From positions 124,001-188,000 of the forward strand of contig JBBEBP010000023.1 of the NCBI GenBank assembly GCA_040882255.1: 64,000 nt of DNA. The letters are read 5' to 3'. Of the stretch, positions 43,573 to 56,339 are shown piece by piece. Source of the stretch: PWQG01 sp040882255. GTDB taxonomy: Bacteria; Pseudomonadota; Gammaproteobacteria; Pseudomonadales; Pseudohongiellaceae. A program made the position numbers and the translations under genes. The notes under the pieces are model-generated. The model was not told where the DNA came from, ran no database searches, and saw nothing but the letters and a program-made list of their open reading frames with translations. Position 1 is the first letter of the stretch. The number at the start of each line of letters is the position of its first letter.

Positions 43573-44805
43573 TCAGGCTACCGCCGTCTCCTGCTCCAGG
43601 CCGAACGCGGCGTGCAAAGCCCTGACCGCCAGCTCGAGATATTTCTCTTCAATCACCACGGAAATCTTGATCTCCGATGTCGTGATGACCTGTATATTGA
43701 TCGATTCGTCCGCCAGCGTCCTGAACATACGGCTGGCAATGCCCGCATGGGAACGCATGCCGACCCCCACCAGTGATACCTTGGCGATCCGGGTATCGAC
43801 AGTCACATCACGTGCACCGATCTCCTGTACCAATAGACCGACAATCTGCCGGGTTTGTTCAGCATCGTGACGTTTTACCGTGAAAGTGATGTCCGTGGTG
43901 CCGTCCGCCGACACGTTCTGGACGATCACATCGACTTCAATGCCCGCGTCGCTGACCGGCCCGATGACCCGCCAGGCAATGCCAGGCACATCCGGAACTC
44001 CGGAAATGGTCACCTTGGCCTCGTCCCGGGTAAAGGCAATACCGGATATAATGGGCGCTTCCACGTCTCTATTGTCCTCCAGAGTGATCAATGTGCCGGG
44101 GCCGTCTTCAAAGCTGGACATCACCCGCAGCGGTACCCGGTACTTGCCCGCAAATTCCACAGAGCGTATTTGTAGTACTTTGGCCCCGAGACTGGCAAGC
44201 TCCAGCATCTCTTCAAATGTGATACTTCGTAACAATCGGGCGTCATCGACGACCCTGGGATCCGTAGTGTAAACCCCTTTCACGTCGGTGAAGATCTGGC
44301 ACTCGTCCGCTTTCAGCGCCGCCGCCAGGGCCACTGCCGAGGTGTCGGATCCACCCCGCCCCAGCGTGGTGATGTTGCCCTGCTCATCGACGCCCTGGAA
44401 GCCGGCGACCACCACCACACGACCCTGCTCGAGCTCACCGTGAATACGCTCGCTGTCAATCTCGCGGATCCGTGCCCTGGTATGGGACTCATCCGTCAGT
44501 ATCCGCACCTGCGAGCCGGTGAAAGAACGGGCCTCACAGCCCCGCTTCTTGAGGGCCATGCTCAGCAGCGCAATCGTCACCTGCTCCCCTGTGGACAACA
44601 GGACATCCAGCTCCCGGCCATCAGGTTGCTCCTGAATCTGCTGCGCCAGGTCCATCAGGCGGTTGGTTTCCCCGCTCATGGCAGACACCACGATGACCAG
44701 ATCATGGCCGGCATTGCGGCTCCGCACGACACGGTCCGCGACGGCCTCGATACGCTCCACCGAGCCTACCGAGGTTCCTCCGAATTTCTGTACGTATAAC
44801 GCCAT
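43573..44805 (-). CDS. lysC: Aspartate kinase
   Basis: 410 residues. MALYVQKFGGTSVGSVERIE starts the amino acid kinase domain; VVAGFQGVDEQGNITTLGRG and GSDTSAVALAAALKADECQI are kinase motifs; residues about 265-405 are two ACT domains (VTISGVPDVPGIAWRVIGPV, KVSLVGVGMRSHAGIASRMF) that sense lysine and threonine. It catalyses the first step of the Lys/Thr/Met pathway; hom and thrC are at 54145 and 52726 in the same window. Class II-like monofunctional enzyme, no internal fusion. Confidence 0.97.
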   Translation of the reverse strand: MALYVQKFGGTSVGSVERIEAVADRVVRSRNAGHDLVIVVSAMSGETNRLMDLAQQIQEQPDGRELDVLLSTGEQVTIALLSMALKKRGCEARSFTGSQVRILTDESHTRARIREIDSERIHGELEQGRVVVVAGFQGVDEQGNITTLGRGGSDTSAVALAAALKADECQIFTDVKGVYTTDPRVVDDARLLRSITFEEMLELASLGAKVLQIRSVEFAGKYRVPLRVMSSFEDGPGTLITLEDNRDVEAPIISGIAFTRDEAKVTISGVPDVPGIAWRVIGPVSDAGIEVDVIVQNVSADGTTDITFTVKRHDAEQTRQIVGLLVQEIGARDVTVDTRIAKVSLVGVGMRSHAGIASRMFRTLADESINIQVITTSEIKISVVIEEKYLELAVRALHAAFGLEQETAVA

Positions 44806-44839
44806 TCCTGTTCCACTCGAGCGCCAGGGAAACCGGCCG

Positions 44840-44868
44840 ATTAAATAGCATTACCGGCCGTTTTGCAA
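44840..44868 (-). promoter_or_regulatory. Sigma70-type promoter for lysC
   Basis: Minus strand: TTGCAA, 17 bases, TTTAAT. The spacer contains half of a GGCCGG inverted repeat (CGGCCGG on both sides of TAATGCTATTTAAT), a possible operator. About 35-60 bases before the lysC ATG. Confidence 0.45.
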
Positions 44869-44894
44869 TGTTTATGAAGGGATTCAGGGCTCGG

Positions 44895-47495
<2,601 letters not shown>

Positions 47496-47584
47496 GAAGA
47501 ATGGGGGTCCCGCTATCACTGCCTGACTGATCCGGACCACTGGGCTGCAGCAGACCGGGCAAAGGGCTGATTATACTCCCCTGT

Positions 47585-48688
47585 TCAGGGATTTACAGGG
47601 GATACGGGAGGTTCCGGGGCGACTTCCTCGGCAATATCCACCTGGCCATTGCTGGAGAGCAGGATGGCAATGGGCCGGGTACGCGGAAAGTTTGCCAGCA
47701 CGATGGTGATGATGATCAGGAACGGCACACACAGGAACATGCCGGCGATGCCCCACATGTAGCCCCACAACGCCAGATTGAACAGGATCACCACCGGGCT
47801 CAGATTCAGCGATGTACCCATCAACCGGGGCTCTATGATGTTGCCGATCAGCACCTGCAGGCTGCCGATACTGAGCAGCACCAGTAGTGACAACGCCAGA
47901 CCGTCCGGAGACTGGGCCAGGGCGACCAGGGCCGGGAACAGCGTGGCGATGATCGAGCCCACCGTGGGAATGAAATTCAACAGGAAAATCAGGACGGCCC
48001 AGACCTCGGCGAAATCCACCTGCCAGAACCGCAGCAGCAGATAACTGAGCGTACCGGTCAGCACGCTGGTGAACAGCTTGATACTGATGAACTTCCGGGT
48101 ATCTGCCCGGATCCGGCCGATGATCCGCCGAACCTGTCTTTCCCGCGCCGGATGGGCCACCAGGGCGGACAGCTTCTCATCGAAGTTGCCCTGCTCGAAC
48201 AGCAGGAAGCCGGTATAGATCAGGATCAACAGACTGTCTGCGGCAATCCCGGTAAAGGATAACGCCACCGCCGCAAACAGGCCGGACAGGTCCATCTGCT
48301 CACCGAGCAGCTGCGTGAAACCCTCGACCGGCATGGTTTCCGCAAACGGCAGGTTTTCCCAGTGCGCCAGGAGGTTGGTTTCGTACTGCCGCGCCGCGCC
48401 GCCCAGATCTTCCAGGCCGCCACTGACAAACTGCACGATAAAGGATATGCCGGCAAGGAAACTCAATATGGCGGCAGCGAAACAGAGCGGGCGCGGCAGG
48501 TGGCGCCCGCCAATGGTCAGTCTGGCAAATCCACTGGCCAGTACGTTGATCAGGTACCAGAAGGCAATTGCGATGACCAGGGGCAGGAGCAGGTCCTGCC
48601 CCACGATCAGCAGATACGCGCTGAGCGCCACGATGGCCACGACCATCGTGAAGTTGACCAGGTTGAGACTGATATCCGGCCGCTTCAT
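47585..48688 (-). CDS. AI-2E/PerM-family permease
   Basis: 367 residues with eight predicted membrane segments in the family pattern (FTMVVAIVALSAYLLIVGQD, LLLPLVIAIAFWYLINVLAS, FAAAILSFLAGISFIVQFVS, YLLLRFWQVDFAEVWAVLIF, FLLNFIPTVGSIIATLFPAL, IEPRLMGTSLNLSPVVILFN, LALWGYMWGIAGMFLCVPFL). The long loop at about 90-150 is periplasmic. Substrates of most members are unknown; AI-2 export is shown only for TqsA. It begins eight bases after dsbD stop, so the two are probably one transcript. Between it and alaS are 89 bases. Confidence 0.85.
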   Translation of the reverse strand: MKRPDISLNLVNFTMVVAIVALSAYLLIVGQDLLLPLVIAIAFWYLINVLASGFARLTIGGRHLPRPLCFAAAILSFLAGISFIVQFVSGGLEDLGGAARQYETNLLAHWENLPFAETMPVEGFTQLLGEQMDLSGLFAAVALSFTGIAADSLLILIYTGFLLFEQGNFDEKLSALVAHPARERQVRRIIGRIRADTRKFISIKLFTSVLTGTLSYLLLRFWQVDFAEVWAVLIFLLNFIPTVGSIIATLFPALVALAQSPDGLALSLLVLLSIGSLQVLIGNIIEPRLMGTSLNLSPVVILFNLALWGYMWGIAGMFLCVPFLIIITIVLANFPRTRPIAILLSSNGQVDIAEEVAPEPPVSPVNP

Positions 48689-48696
48689 GGTTCCCT

Positions 48697-50835
48697 TTAT
48701 AGCGCGGCAAAGGCCTCTGTTACAATTCCGGGCGTCAGGATCTGCGGCAGGATCTGCGGTTCCTCCGACGGATCGCCCGGATAGAGGATGTACAGCGGCA
48801 CGCTGGGCCGATTGAACTCATCCAGCACCCGGCTGATCTCCGGGTCCCGATTGGTCCAGTCCCCCTTCATGTAGACAATGCCATTGTCCTCCAGGGACTG
48901 CCGTACCCTGTCCGTATTCAGCGTGGTGTTTTCGTTGGCCAGACAGGTGATGCACCAGGCAGCCGTCATGTTGACGAACACCGGCGTTCCCTGCTCCCGC
49001 AGCTCCTCCACGCGAGCCGAGGAAAACGGCTCGAACTCGGCGGCGGTCCCCGGCTGCCTGCCATCGGCCATCACGCCTCCGGTGTTGGTCTGCACGACCG
49101 GCATCCGCAGCACGGCCAGCGCACCAATCAGGATCAGCATGGGGACCACGACGCTGGCGTAGCGGACCACGGGACCCGCTGCCGTCTTGCGGTGTTGCAG
49201 CAGCCACAGGGCGAACGCCAGGAACAGTGCCGAGCCGGCCACGGCAATCAAGCCGTTGACCCCGACTTGCAGCCCCAACACCCAGAGCAGCCACAGCGCC
49301 GTCGCATAGAGCGGGAACGCCATGAACTCCTTGAACGTTTCCATCCACGGGCCGGGGCTCGGCATGTAGCGCATCAGAGCGGGCACGAAGGTGAGAGCCA
49401 GGAACGGCAATGCCATGCCCAGTCCCAGGAAGCCGAACACCAGCATGGCCACCAGCCAGGACTGCGACAGGGCAAAGCCCAGTGCAGCGCCCATGAACGG
49501 CGCGGTGCAGGGACTGGCCACCACCGTGGCCAGTACGCCCGTGAAAAACGAGCCCCGGTAGCCGGTTTTTTCGGTTAGCGACTGACCGACCCCGGCCAGC
49601 CTGCCCCCGATCTGGTACACCCCGGACAGGCTCAGGCCCATCAGGAAAAACAGGTACACCAGCAAGGCGACAAACCAGGGCGACTGCAGCTGGAATGCCC
49701 AGCCCACGGCCTCACCACCGGCACGCAGGACCAGCAAAACAGACGCCAGCACCATGAAGGCCAGCACGATCCCCGCCGTGTAGGCCATGCCATGCAGGCG
49801 GCGGTCCGACATTTCCTGATGGCTCTTGGATACCAGACTCAATGCTTTCAGTGATAACACCGGAAAGACGCAGGGCATGAGGTTCAACATGGCACCGCCC
49901 ATCAGGGCGAACAGCATGATCAGCAGCAGGCTTTGCCCCGGATCTCCAGCGTCCTGCGATCCCGCCGCAGAAGCAACGGCGGACAGGGTTTCATCGGTTG
50001 CCAGACTGGCTTCCAGGTCAAAGCCCCGCACACTGCCATCGCCATACTCTACCTTGAGCAGGCCGGCTACGCCGTCCAGGTCTTCCAGTATCCGGCGGTG
50101 CTGGTTGTGGGTGATCTGTACACCCGCCGGCATCACGCTCACGTCACGCAGTGGGCCGGGCTGGATGATGCGACGGCTTTCCGGGAAGAACCAGGCCTGG
50201 TCGATATCCGATAATGTGCCGTCGTCGGACGTGAAGGAAAAACTGATCCGCTCGCCGGCCCGGGCGAACAGCGCGTCGACGTCGTGCTCCTGCTCCGGCC
50301 AGTTGGCGCGGGTATCGGCAAACGCATCGGCCCAGGCGGGCTCCGGCTCCAGGGTATCGCCGACCGGCACTTCCAGGCCCACTTCGGCATCACCGATCAG
50401 GCAGATCTGGTCGCAGACCTGCCATTCCACGTGGGCGGAGACCGGGAACGTGTCTTGCGCGTAGGAAGAAGGCACCTCGACGGGCACCATCAACAGTACT
50501 TCGTCCTTGTAGGAGAACGTCACCAGGTCGGTACCGGGGAATGGCAGCCATTCGGGAACCGGCCAATGGATTTCGCCCGCTTCAGCCCCCTCGGGCAGGG
50601 TCCATTCGTGAATGAAGGTCGGATCGCCGCTGTCACCGGGCCACCTGGAATAGGTGTGCCAGCCTTCCGTCGGGTCCAGCCGTACGGCCACCCAGAATGT
50701 CTCACCCGGAACGGCATTCGCTGTCTCGGCGACCAGCTCAACCTCGATCTCTTCGCCCTGGAACACTTCCGCCTGCGTACCTGCCGCCAGCAGCATACTC
50801 GCAGACAACAACAGCCAGTTCATCAGCGCTCGCAT
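48697..50835 (-). CDS. dsbD: DsbD/ScsB-like thiol:disulfide interchange protein
   Basis: 712 residues. Signal peptide (about 1-22), a periplasmic N-domain with the C-x3-C pair VCDQICLIG (about residue 140), a central membrane domain of eight segments (LLIMLFALMGGAMLNLMPCV, FFTGVLATVVASPCTAPFMG carry its cysteines), and a C-terminal thioredoxin domain with WCITC (C628 and C631). It carries electrons from thioredoxin to the periplasm. The N-domain looks more like ScsB than classical DsbD. DsbC, a usual target, is encoded at 55515. AAGGGA-type SD is weak; start chosen at the signal peptide. Confidence 0.88.
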   Translation of the reverse strand: MRALMNWLLLSASMLLAAGTQAEVFQGEEIEVELVAETANAVPGETFWVAVRLDPTEGWHTYSRWPGDSGDPTFIHEWTLPEGAEAGEIHWPVPEWLPFPGTDLVTFSYKDEVLLMVPVEVPSSYAQDTFPVSAHVEWQVCDQICLIGDAEVGLEVPVGDTLEPEPAWADAFADTRANWPEQEHDVDALFARAGERISFSFTSDDGTLSDIDQAWFFPESRRIIQPGPLRDVSVMPAGVQITHNQHRRILEDLDGVAGLLKVEYGDGSVRGFDLEASLATDETLSAVASAAGSQDAGDPGQSLLLIMLFALMGGAMLNLMPCVFPVLSLKALSLVSKSHQEMSDRRLHGMAYTAGIVLAFMVLASVLLVLRAGGEAVGWAFQLQSPWFVALLVYLFFLMGLSLSGVYQIGGRLAGVGQSLTEKTGYRGSFFTGVLATVVASPCTAPFMGAALGFALSQSWLVAMLVFGFLGLGMALPFLALTFVPALMRYMPSPGPWMETFKEFMAFPLYATALWLLWVLGLQVGVNGLIAVAGSALFLAFALWLLQHRKTAAGPVVRYASVVVPMLILIGALAVLRMPVVQTNTGGVMADGRQPGTAAEFEPFSSARVEELREQGTPVFVNMTAAWCITCLANENTTLNTDRVRQSLEDNGIVYMKGDWTNRDPEISRVLDEFNRPSVPLYILYPGDPSEEPQILPQILTPGIVTEAFAAL

Positions 50836-50953
50836 GTATCCACTCCCACTACTGTTTCTGTTTCAGTGAACCCGTTCCGGTGAATCCGTCCGGATTGTAA
50901 CCGTTGTCTTCCGGAGGATGTACTCCGGAATGTGATAAAAAGTAACCGTTCGC

Positions 50954-52729
50954 TCACGTTTGATGGATGTCAGTTACAGGTCTGAGGGCTTCGACCAGCA
51001 ATTGCAAGCGGGCCTCTCCCCGGAAACGGTTGACGTCCAGGCGGAACACCAGTTGCACGGCCGGCACCGATCCGGAGGGCCAGTCATCAAGCGCGGCGTT
51101 GAACGCGATTGCCTCTACCACTTTATCGGACTTTGGCACGGATAGCTGCATCTTCAAGTGTTTTTCCCCCACAATGCGGTGACTGCGCAACTCGAATACA
51201 CCGTCAAACTGCGGCTCCGGAAATGCCTGCCCCCAGGGGGTGGCCTCCCGCAGCAGCATCGCGGTCTCCAGCGTCATTGCCTCGCCATCCAGCGCTCCGT
51301 CACTCACCCAACAATGCTGTCCGGCCTCATCGCCCAGCCAGCGAGCGGCACAATCGGCAAACCGTCGGCGGAAATCCTCGAGACGGGATTCGGGCAAACT
51401 CAAACCAGCTGCCATGGCATGACCGCCGAAACGATTTATCAGACCGGGATGGGCCGTGGCAATAGACTCCAGCGCATCGCGGATATGAAAACCCTGCACC
51501 GAGCGGGCCGAGCCCTTGAGCTGCCGGGCACCGCTGTCATCGGGTCCCTCATCAGCAAACACGATGACCGGCCGGTGGAAGCGCTCCTTGATACGTGACG
51601 CCAGGATGCCAACCACGCCCTGATGCCAGTCCGCATCGTACAGGCAGAGTCCGGCGGGCAATTCCCCGGACGCTTTCGACAAGAACTGCGCCAGCGCCTC
51701 GTCGGCCTGCTCTTTCATTCGCGATTCGATCTCACGCCGCTGACGATTGATATCATCCAGCATCGCGGCAGCGCGGCGCGCGGTATCCGGATCATCCGTC
51801 AAAAGACACTCGATACCACGGCTCATGTCTTCCAACCGGCCGGCGGCATTGAGGCGCGGGGCCACGGCAAAGCCCAGATCCGACGCCACCAGGGCAGTGC
51901 GCTCCCGCCCGGCCACGTCCAGCAGGGCCAGTATGCCGGCACAGGCCCGGCCGGCACGGATACGGCGCAGGCCTTCATGCACCAGGGTCCGGTTGATATC
52001 GTCCAACGGTACGACATCCGCCACGGTGCCCAGCGCCACCAGATCCAGCAGGTCGGCCAGGCGGGGTTCGCGAGCGCCCCCTTCGTATTCGCCAAGGTCG
52101 CGCAGCGCCGCCCGTACAGCCAGCGTCAGATAGAACGCCACACCCACGCCGGCCAGTGACTTGCCGGGAAAGTGACAACCGGGACGATTGGGATTGACGA
52201 TGGCATCCGCTGGCGGCAGTTCCGCGCCGGGCAGATGGTGATCGGTGATCAATACCGGTATGCCATGCTCGTGCGCCGTGATCACGCCTTCAATACTGGA
52301 GATGCCGTTGTCGACCGTGACAATCAGGTCAGGCCGCCGCTGCAGCGCCAGTTCAACGATCTCCGGCGTCAGCCCGTACCCGTATTCGAAACGGTTCGGT
52401 ACCAGGTAGTCGATATGGGTGAAACCCAGCCATGGCAGTGCACGCATCAGCAGCGCACAGCTGGTGGCCCCGTCTGCGTCGAAATCCCCGACGACGAGAA
52501 CCCGGCCCTTGCGGTGGGCCAGCAACAGCGTCACCGCTTCGTCGATACCTTCCAGCAACGACGGCGACGGCAACTGCGCCAACCCGGGTATCAACCGGTC
52601 AGGTGAATGGATCCCCCGGGCGCGCAGAATGCGTTGCAACAGCGGCGGCATGTCGCAGTCATCAAACGCCGCGTCCGCCGCCGGCCCGGGATCGCGGCGC
52701 TGTATGTCCAGACTCACATCCAGGCTCAC
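50954..52729 (-). CDS. recJ: Single-stranded-DNA exonuclease RecJ
   Basis: 591 residues, usual RecJ size. DHH domain: VVGDFDADGATSCALLMRAL and LITDHHLPGAELPPADAIVN, NPNRPGCHFP; DHHA1 domain: CLYDADWHQGVVGILASRIK, DSGARQLKGSARSVQGFHIR, NRFGGHAMAAGLSLPES. It degrades 5'-ended ssDNA in recombination and mismatch repair. It overlaps thrC by four bases. Confidence 0.97.
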   Translation of the reverse strand: MSLDVSLDIQRRDPGPAADAAFDDCDMPPLLQRILRARGIHSPDRLIPGLAQLPSPSLLEGIDEAVTLLLAHRKGRVLVVGDFDADGATSCALLMRALPWLGFTHIDYLVPNRFEYGYGLTPEIVELALQRRPDLIVTVDNGISSIEGVITAHEHGIPVLITDHHLPGAELPPADAIVNPNRPGCHFPGKSLAGVGVAFYLTLAVRAALRDLGEYEGGAREPRLADLLDLVALGTVADVVPLDDINRTLVHEGLRRIRAGRACAGILALLDVAGRERTALVASDLGFAVAPRLNAAGRLEDMSRGIECLLTDDPDTARRAAAMLDDINRQRREIESRMKEQADEALAQFLSKASGELPAGLCLYDADWHQGVVGILASRIKERFHRPVIVFADEGPDDSGARQLKGSARSVQGFHIRDALESIATAHPGLINRFGGHAMAAGLSLPESRLEDFRRRFADCAARWLGDEAGQHCWVSDGALDGEAMTLETAMLLREATPWGQAFPEPQFDGVFELRSHRIVGEKHLKMQLSVPKSDKVVEAIAFNAALDDWPSGSVPAVQLVFRLDVNRFRGEARLQLLVEALRPVTDIHQT

Positions 52730-54114
52730 AGACTGTCGCGCATATGACCGGTCACCGCAGCGATATCATTGTCCAGGACTTCGTAGCGCTCCGGCCGCTC
52801 CATCAGATCACTCATATGCGGAGGCAGTGATGGTGCTTCCATGCCGGCCCGTGTCACGGCGTCGGAAAACTTGACCGGATGCGCGGTGGCCAGCGTCATC
52901 ATCGGAATACTGCGGTCCTCGTTGCAGAACTCGGCAGCGCGGATGCCCACGGCTGTATGGGGGTCGACCAGGAATTCGGTCTGTTCGAACACACGCCGGA
53001 TGACCTCGCAGGTGGTGTCATCGTCCACGCTGTGGCTGGAGAACAGGCGGCGGGCCGTCTGCCAGTCCGACTCGTCCAGCTGCATCGGCTGCTCACCCAA
53101 TGCGGTGACGAACCGGCGGGTCTTGTCCGCATCACGACCAAACAGATCGAACAGGTAGCGCTCGAAATTACTGGACACCATGATGTCCATGCTCGGTGAC
53201 AGGGAATGCTGTAACTGGTGCAGGGAATAGTCATTGCGGCTGATCAGCCGGTGCAGGATATCGTTGCGGTTGGTGGCGATGACAAGCTGCTTCACCGGCA
53301 GACCCATCCGGTGCGCCAGGTACCCTGCATAGATGTCTCCGAAGTTCCCGGTTGGCACCGAAAAAGAGACCTGGCGCGATGGCGCGCCCACACTCAGAGC
53401 AGCATGGAAGTAATAGACGATCTGCGCCATGATGCGCGCCCAGTTGATGGAATTGACTGCCACCAGCTGCCGTCCTTCAGGCAGAAAGGTCTGATCACTG
53501 AACGCTGTTTTGACCAGCCGCTGGCAATCATCGAAGTTGCCCCGGATGGCCAGGTTGTGGACATTGCCGCCCTCCACCGTGGTCATCTGGCGGCGCTGCA
53601 CTTCGGATACGCGCTGGTGAGGATGCAGGATGAACAGGTCCAGGTGACGGCAATGCTTGCAGCCTTCCAGCGCGGCCGAGCCGGTATCACCCGAGGTGGC
53701 CCCCATCACCACCATCTTCTGGTCCCGACGCTGCAACACATAATCGAGCAGATGTCCCAGCAACTGCAGCGCGAAATCCTTGAACGCCAGCGTGGGACCG
53801 CAGTACAGCTCCAGTACCCAGTGGTTATGATCAATCAGGCGCATCGGCGCCACGGCGGGATGGGCAAACGTGGCATAGCTGCGGGCAATGATGTCCTTCA
53901 GCGCCTCATCGGCAATCTCGCCATTGACGAAGGGGCGGATCACTTCAAAGGCCAGCGACGGATAATCCAGCCCGGCCCACTGCCGCATCTGCTCGTCGCT
54001 TACCTGCGGGAGCGTCTCGGGTACGTACAGACCACCATCCGGTGCCAGCCCGGTCAGCAGTGCTTCTTCAAATCCGACCGCAGGCGCCTGGCCCCGTGTG
54101 CTGATGTATTTCAT
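52726..54114 (-). CDS. thrC: Threonine synthase
   Basis: 462 residues, the longer class of threonine synthase. N-terminal KYISTRGQAPAVGFEEALLT, the PLP lysine K112 in GPTLAFKDFALQLLGHLL, and the phosphate-binding GATSGDTGSAALEGCK, then NFGDIYAGYLAHRMGLPVKQ. It converts phosphohomoserine to threonine. It follows hom by 30 bases. The homoserine kinase gene is not in the window. Confidence 0.97.
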   Translation of the reverse strand: MKYISTRGQAPAVGFEEALLTGLAPDGGLYVPETLPQVSDEQMRQWAGLDYPSLAFEVIRPFVNGEIADEALKDIIARSYATFAHPAVAPMRLIDHNHWVLELYCGPTLAFKDFALQLLGHLLDYVLQRRDQKMVVMGATSGDTGSAALEGCKHCRHLDLFILHPHQRVSEVQRRQMTTVEGGNVHNLAIRGNFDDCQRLVKTAFSDQTFLPEGRQLVAVNSINWARIMAQIVYYFHAALSVGAPSRQVSFSVPTGNFGDIYAGYLAHRMGLPVKQLVIATNRNDILHRLISRNDYSLHQLQHSLSPSMDIMVSSNFERYLFDLFGRDADKTRRFVTALGEQPMQLDESDWQTARRLFSSHSVDDDTTCEVIRRVFEQTEFLVDPHTAVGIRAAEFCNEDRSIPMMTLATAHPVKFSDAVTRAGMEAPSLPPHMSDLMERPERYEVLDNDIAAVTGHMRDSL

Positions 54115-54144
54115 GCTGCCGTGTCCTGGATCAGAAGACCTCTG

Positions 54145-55491
54145 TTACTCCTGCTCATCGAAATGCTCGACGCGGATCCGCATCACCTTGCCGGCCACCT
54201 GTTCGAGCTCCTCGATCACACCAATGGCGATATCCATCTGTGCTTCCTGCACCGCAGCGGTGAGCAGGACCACAGGCACAGTCACCACACCACCGTTGTG
54301 TTCATCATCCTGCGGCTCTTTCTGGATCACGGCCTCGATATTGATGCCGTAATGTTCCAGCACCTGGGTGATACGCGCCATGACGCCAGGCCGGTCATGC
54401 GCCGGAATGCGCAGATAGTAGGCCGACTCGATATCCCGGATTTCCAGCACCGGCAGATCGTCACGCAGACTGTCAAAGGCCAGCGGTGGCATACCGGTAC
54501 CTGCGGCTGCCACCTCTCCGGCCCGGGCAATGTCGATGATGTCCGCCACCACCGAGGAGGCGGTAGCCTCGGCCCCCGCACCGGCGCCATAGTAGAGTGT
54601 TGAACCGGCCGAATCAGCCTGGACCCAGATCGCGTTCATGACCCCGTTGACGTTCGCCAACAGCGTCTGCTGCGAGATCAGCGTGGGATGTACACGCAAT
54701 TCGATACCTTTCTCATCCGCCCGGGCAATGCCCAGGTGCTTGACGCTGTACCCCAGTTCCCGGGTATAGGCGAGGTCTTCGGGGGTGATATGGCTGATGC
54801 CCTCGGTATAGACACGATCGAACTGCAACTCCACGCCAAAGGCATTGGATGCAAGAATTGCCAGCTTGTGCGCGGCATCGATGCCTTCCACGTCAAAGGT
54901 GGGATCGGCCTCTGCGTAACCGAGCTCCTGGGCTTCCTTCAGGACATCGCCAAAAACGCGTTCGTGTTCGCCCATCTCGGTAAGGATGTAGTTACCGGTG
55001 CCATTGATGATACCCGCCACCCACTGGATGGAGTTTGCGGCCAGTCCTTCCCGCAGGGCCTTGATGATGGGGATACCACCGGCAACGGCGCTTTCATAGG
55101 CCACCGTGACGCCCTTGCGCCGGGCCGCCGAGAAGATAGTGTTGCCATGAATGGCGATCAGGGCCTTGTTGGCCGTCACCACGTGCTTGCCATTCTCGAT
55201 AGCCAACAGCACCAGTTCGAGGGCCGGCTCGAAGCCACCGATCAACTCCACGACCACATCGACGTCCGGATCCCTGGCCACATCGAAGACATCCGTGCTG
55301 AACTCGATTCCCTTCAGATCAAACTCCTTGCTGCGGCGACGCGTGGCCACCCGGACCACGTCCAGCTCCCGCCCCACCCGTCGGGTGATCTCGGCACGCT
55401 TGTTCTGAAGAAGCCGCAGGGTGCCGCCACCGACGGTCCCCAGACCACAAATACCCAGGCGCAATTGTCCCTGTTCTGCCTTGTCACTCAA
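54145..55491 (-). CDS. hom: Homoserine dehydrogenase
   Basis: 448 residues. NAD(P)-binding LGICGLGTVGGGTLRLLQNK, catalytic region VVELIGGFEPALELVLLAIE, NGKHVVTANKALIAIHG, GGIPIIKALREGLAANSIQW, EADPTFDVEGIDAAHKLAIL; C-terminal ACT domain from about residue 360 (YYLRIPAHDRPGVMARITQV) for feedback control. It reduces aspartate semialdehyde to homoserine. Confidence 0.98.
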   Translation of the reverse strand: MSDKAEQGQLRLGICGLGTVGGGTLRLLQNKRAEITRRVGRELDVVRVATRRRSKEFDLKGIEFSTDVFDVARDPDVDVVVELIGGFEPALELVLLAIENGKHVVTANKALIAIHGNTIFSAARRKGVTVAYESAVAGGIPIIKALREGLAANSIQWVAGIINGTGNYILTEMGEHERVFGDVLKEAQELGYAEADPTFDVEGIDAAHKLAILASNAFGVELQFDRVYTEGISHITPEDLAYTRELGYSVKHLGIARADEKGIELRVHPTLISQQTLLANVNGVMNAIWVQADSAGSTLYYGAGAGAEATASSVVADIIDIARAGEVAAAGTGMPPLAFDSLRDDLPVLEIRDIESAYYLRIPAHDRPGVMARITQVLEHYGINIEAVIQKEPQDDEHNGGVVTVPVVLLTAAVQEAQMDIAIGVIEELEQVAGKVMRIRVEHFDEQE

Positions 55492-55514
55492 AATACTACC
55501 TCATTGTCAGTCTG

Positions 55515-56276
55515 TTACTGCCCGAACACCAGGCTCGTCAGGCGATCGAGGCCCGCATAACCGGGTACCACCGTACCGTCCTGCAGTATAATGGCCGGTG
55601 TGCCGCTGATACCCACCTGGTTGCCCAGCTCGTAATGCTTCAACACGGGATTGTCGCAGTTGCGTTCCGGCAGGTTCTGATCGTTCTTGGCCTGGGTCAG
55701 GGCGCGCTTTCGATCGTCGGAGCACCAGACCGAAAGCATCTTGCCATAGGAAGCGGCCGATGTGCCGCCGCGCGGATAGGCCAGATAACGCACCTCAATG
55801 CCGTGACCGAGAATCTCGTCCATATCGCCATGCAGGCGGCGGCAGAAGGTGCAGTCCACGTCCGTGAATACGGAAATGGTGGCCCGCACATCGCCGTCCG
55901 GCGAGAAGGTGATGACCTCCTCATCGGGAACTGCGGCTACGCGTGCAATATTCTGCTCCTTGCGCGTTTCGGCGGACAGGTTGACGAAACCCTGCGCATT
56001 GGTTCGCAGCAGGTCGCCGGTGAGCATGAACTCCCCGTCCGGATCGGTAAACAGCACTTCGCCGGAGTTCAAGGTCACCTCCAGCATACCGTCCATGGCG
56101 GACGGCCGGATCCGCTGCACACTGAGCTGTCCCCGCGTGGCTCCCCCGAGGGAGCTGTCCAGAGTATCCCGCAGCGCTTCGTATTCGGGATTGACGACCG
56201 CCGAGGACTGGGCAAACACCGCAGCGGAGAGGCCGAGAGCGCTGACACCGGCGAACCATCGCAGCATCGCTTTCAT
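55515..56276 (-). CDS. dsbC: Periplasmic disulfide isomerase DsbC
   Basis: 253 residues. Signal peptide at about 1-23 (MLRWFAGVSALGLSAAVFAQ), N-terminal dimerisation domain, and a thioredoxin fold with active site CTFC (VFTDVDCTFCRRLHGDMDEI) and cis-Pro in GISGTPAIILQDGTVVPGY. A second cysteine pair (WCSDD and RNCDN) is the structural disulfide of DsbC. It corrects wrong disulfides and needs DsbD for reduction. ATG 56276 fits the signal peptide. It is 23 bases before hom. Confidence 0.95.
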   Translation of the reverse strand: MKAMLRWFAGVSALGLSAAVFAQSSAVVNPEYEALRDTLDSSLGGATRGQLSVQRIRPSAMDGMLEVTLNSGEVLFTDPDGEFMLTGDLLRTNAQGFVNLSAETRKEQNIARVAAVPDEEVITFSPDGDVRATISVFTDVDCTFCRRLHGDMDEILGHGIEVRYLAYPRGGTSAASYGKMLSVWCSDDRKRALTQAKNDQNLPERNCDNPVLKHYELGNQVGISGTPAIILQDGTVVPGYAGLDRLTSLVFGQ

Positions 56277-56339
56277 GAGGAGTTCCTGTAGAAGAGTCAG
56301 TAGACGCCGGTACTGTATCAGGAACCGGTACTTCACAGC

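Noticed and set aside
53218..54603. 461-codon plus-strand frame across thrC and hom
   Set aside because: It bridges two real opposite-strand genes and has no recognisable domain.
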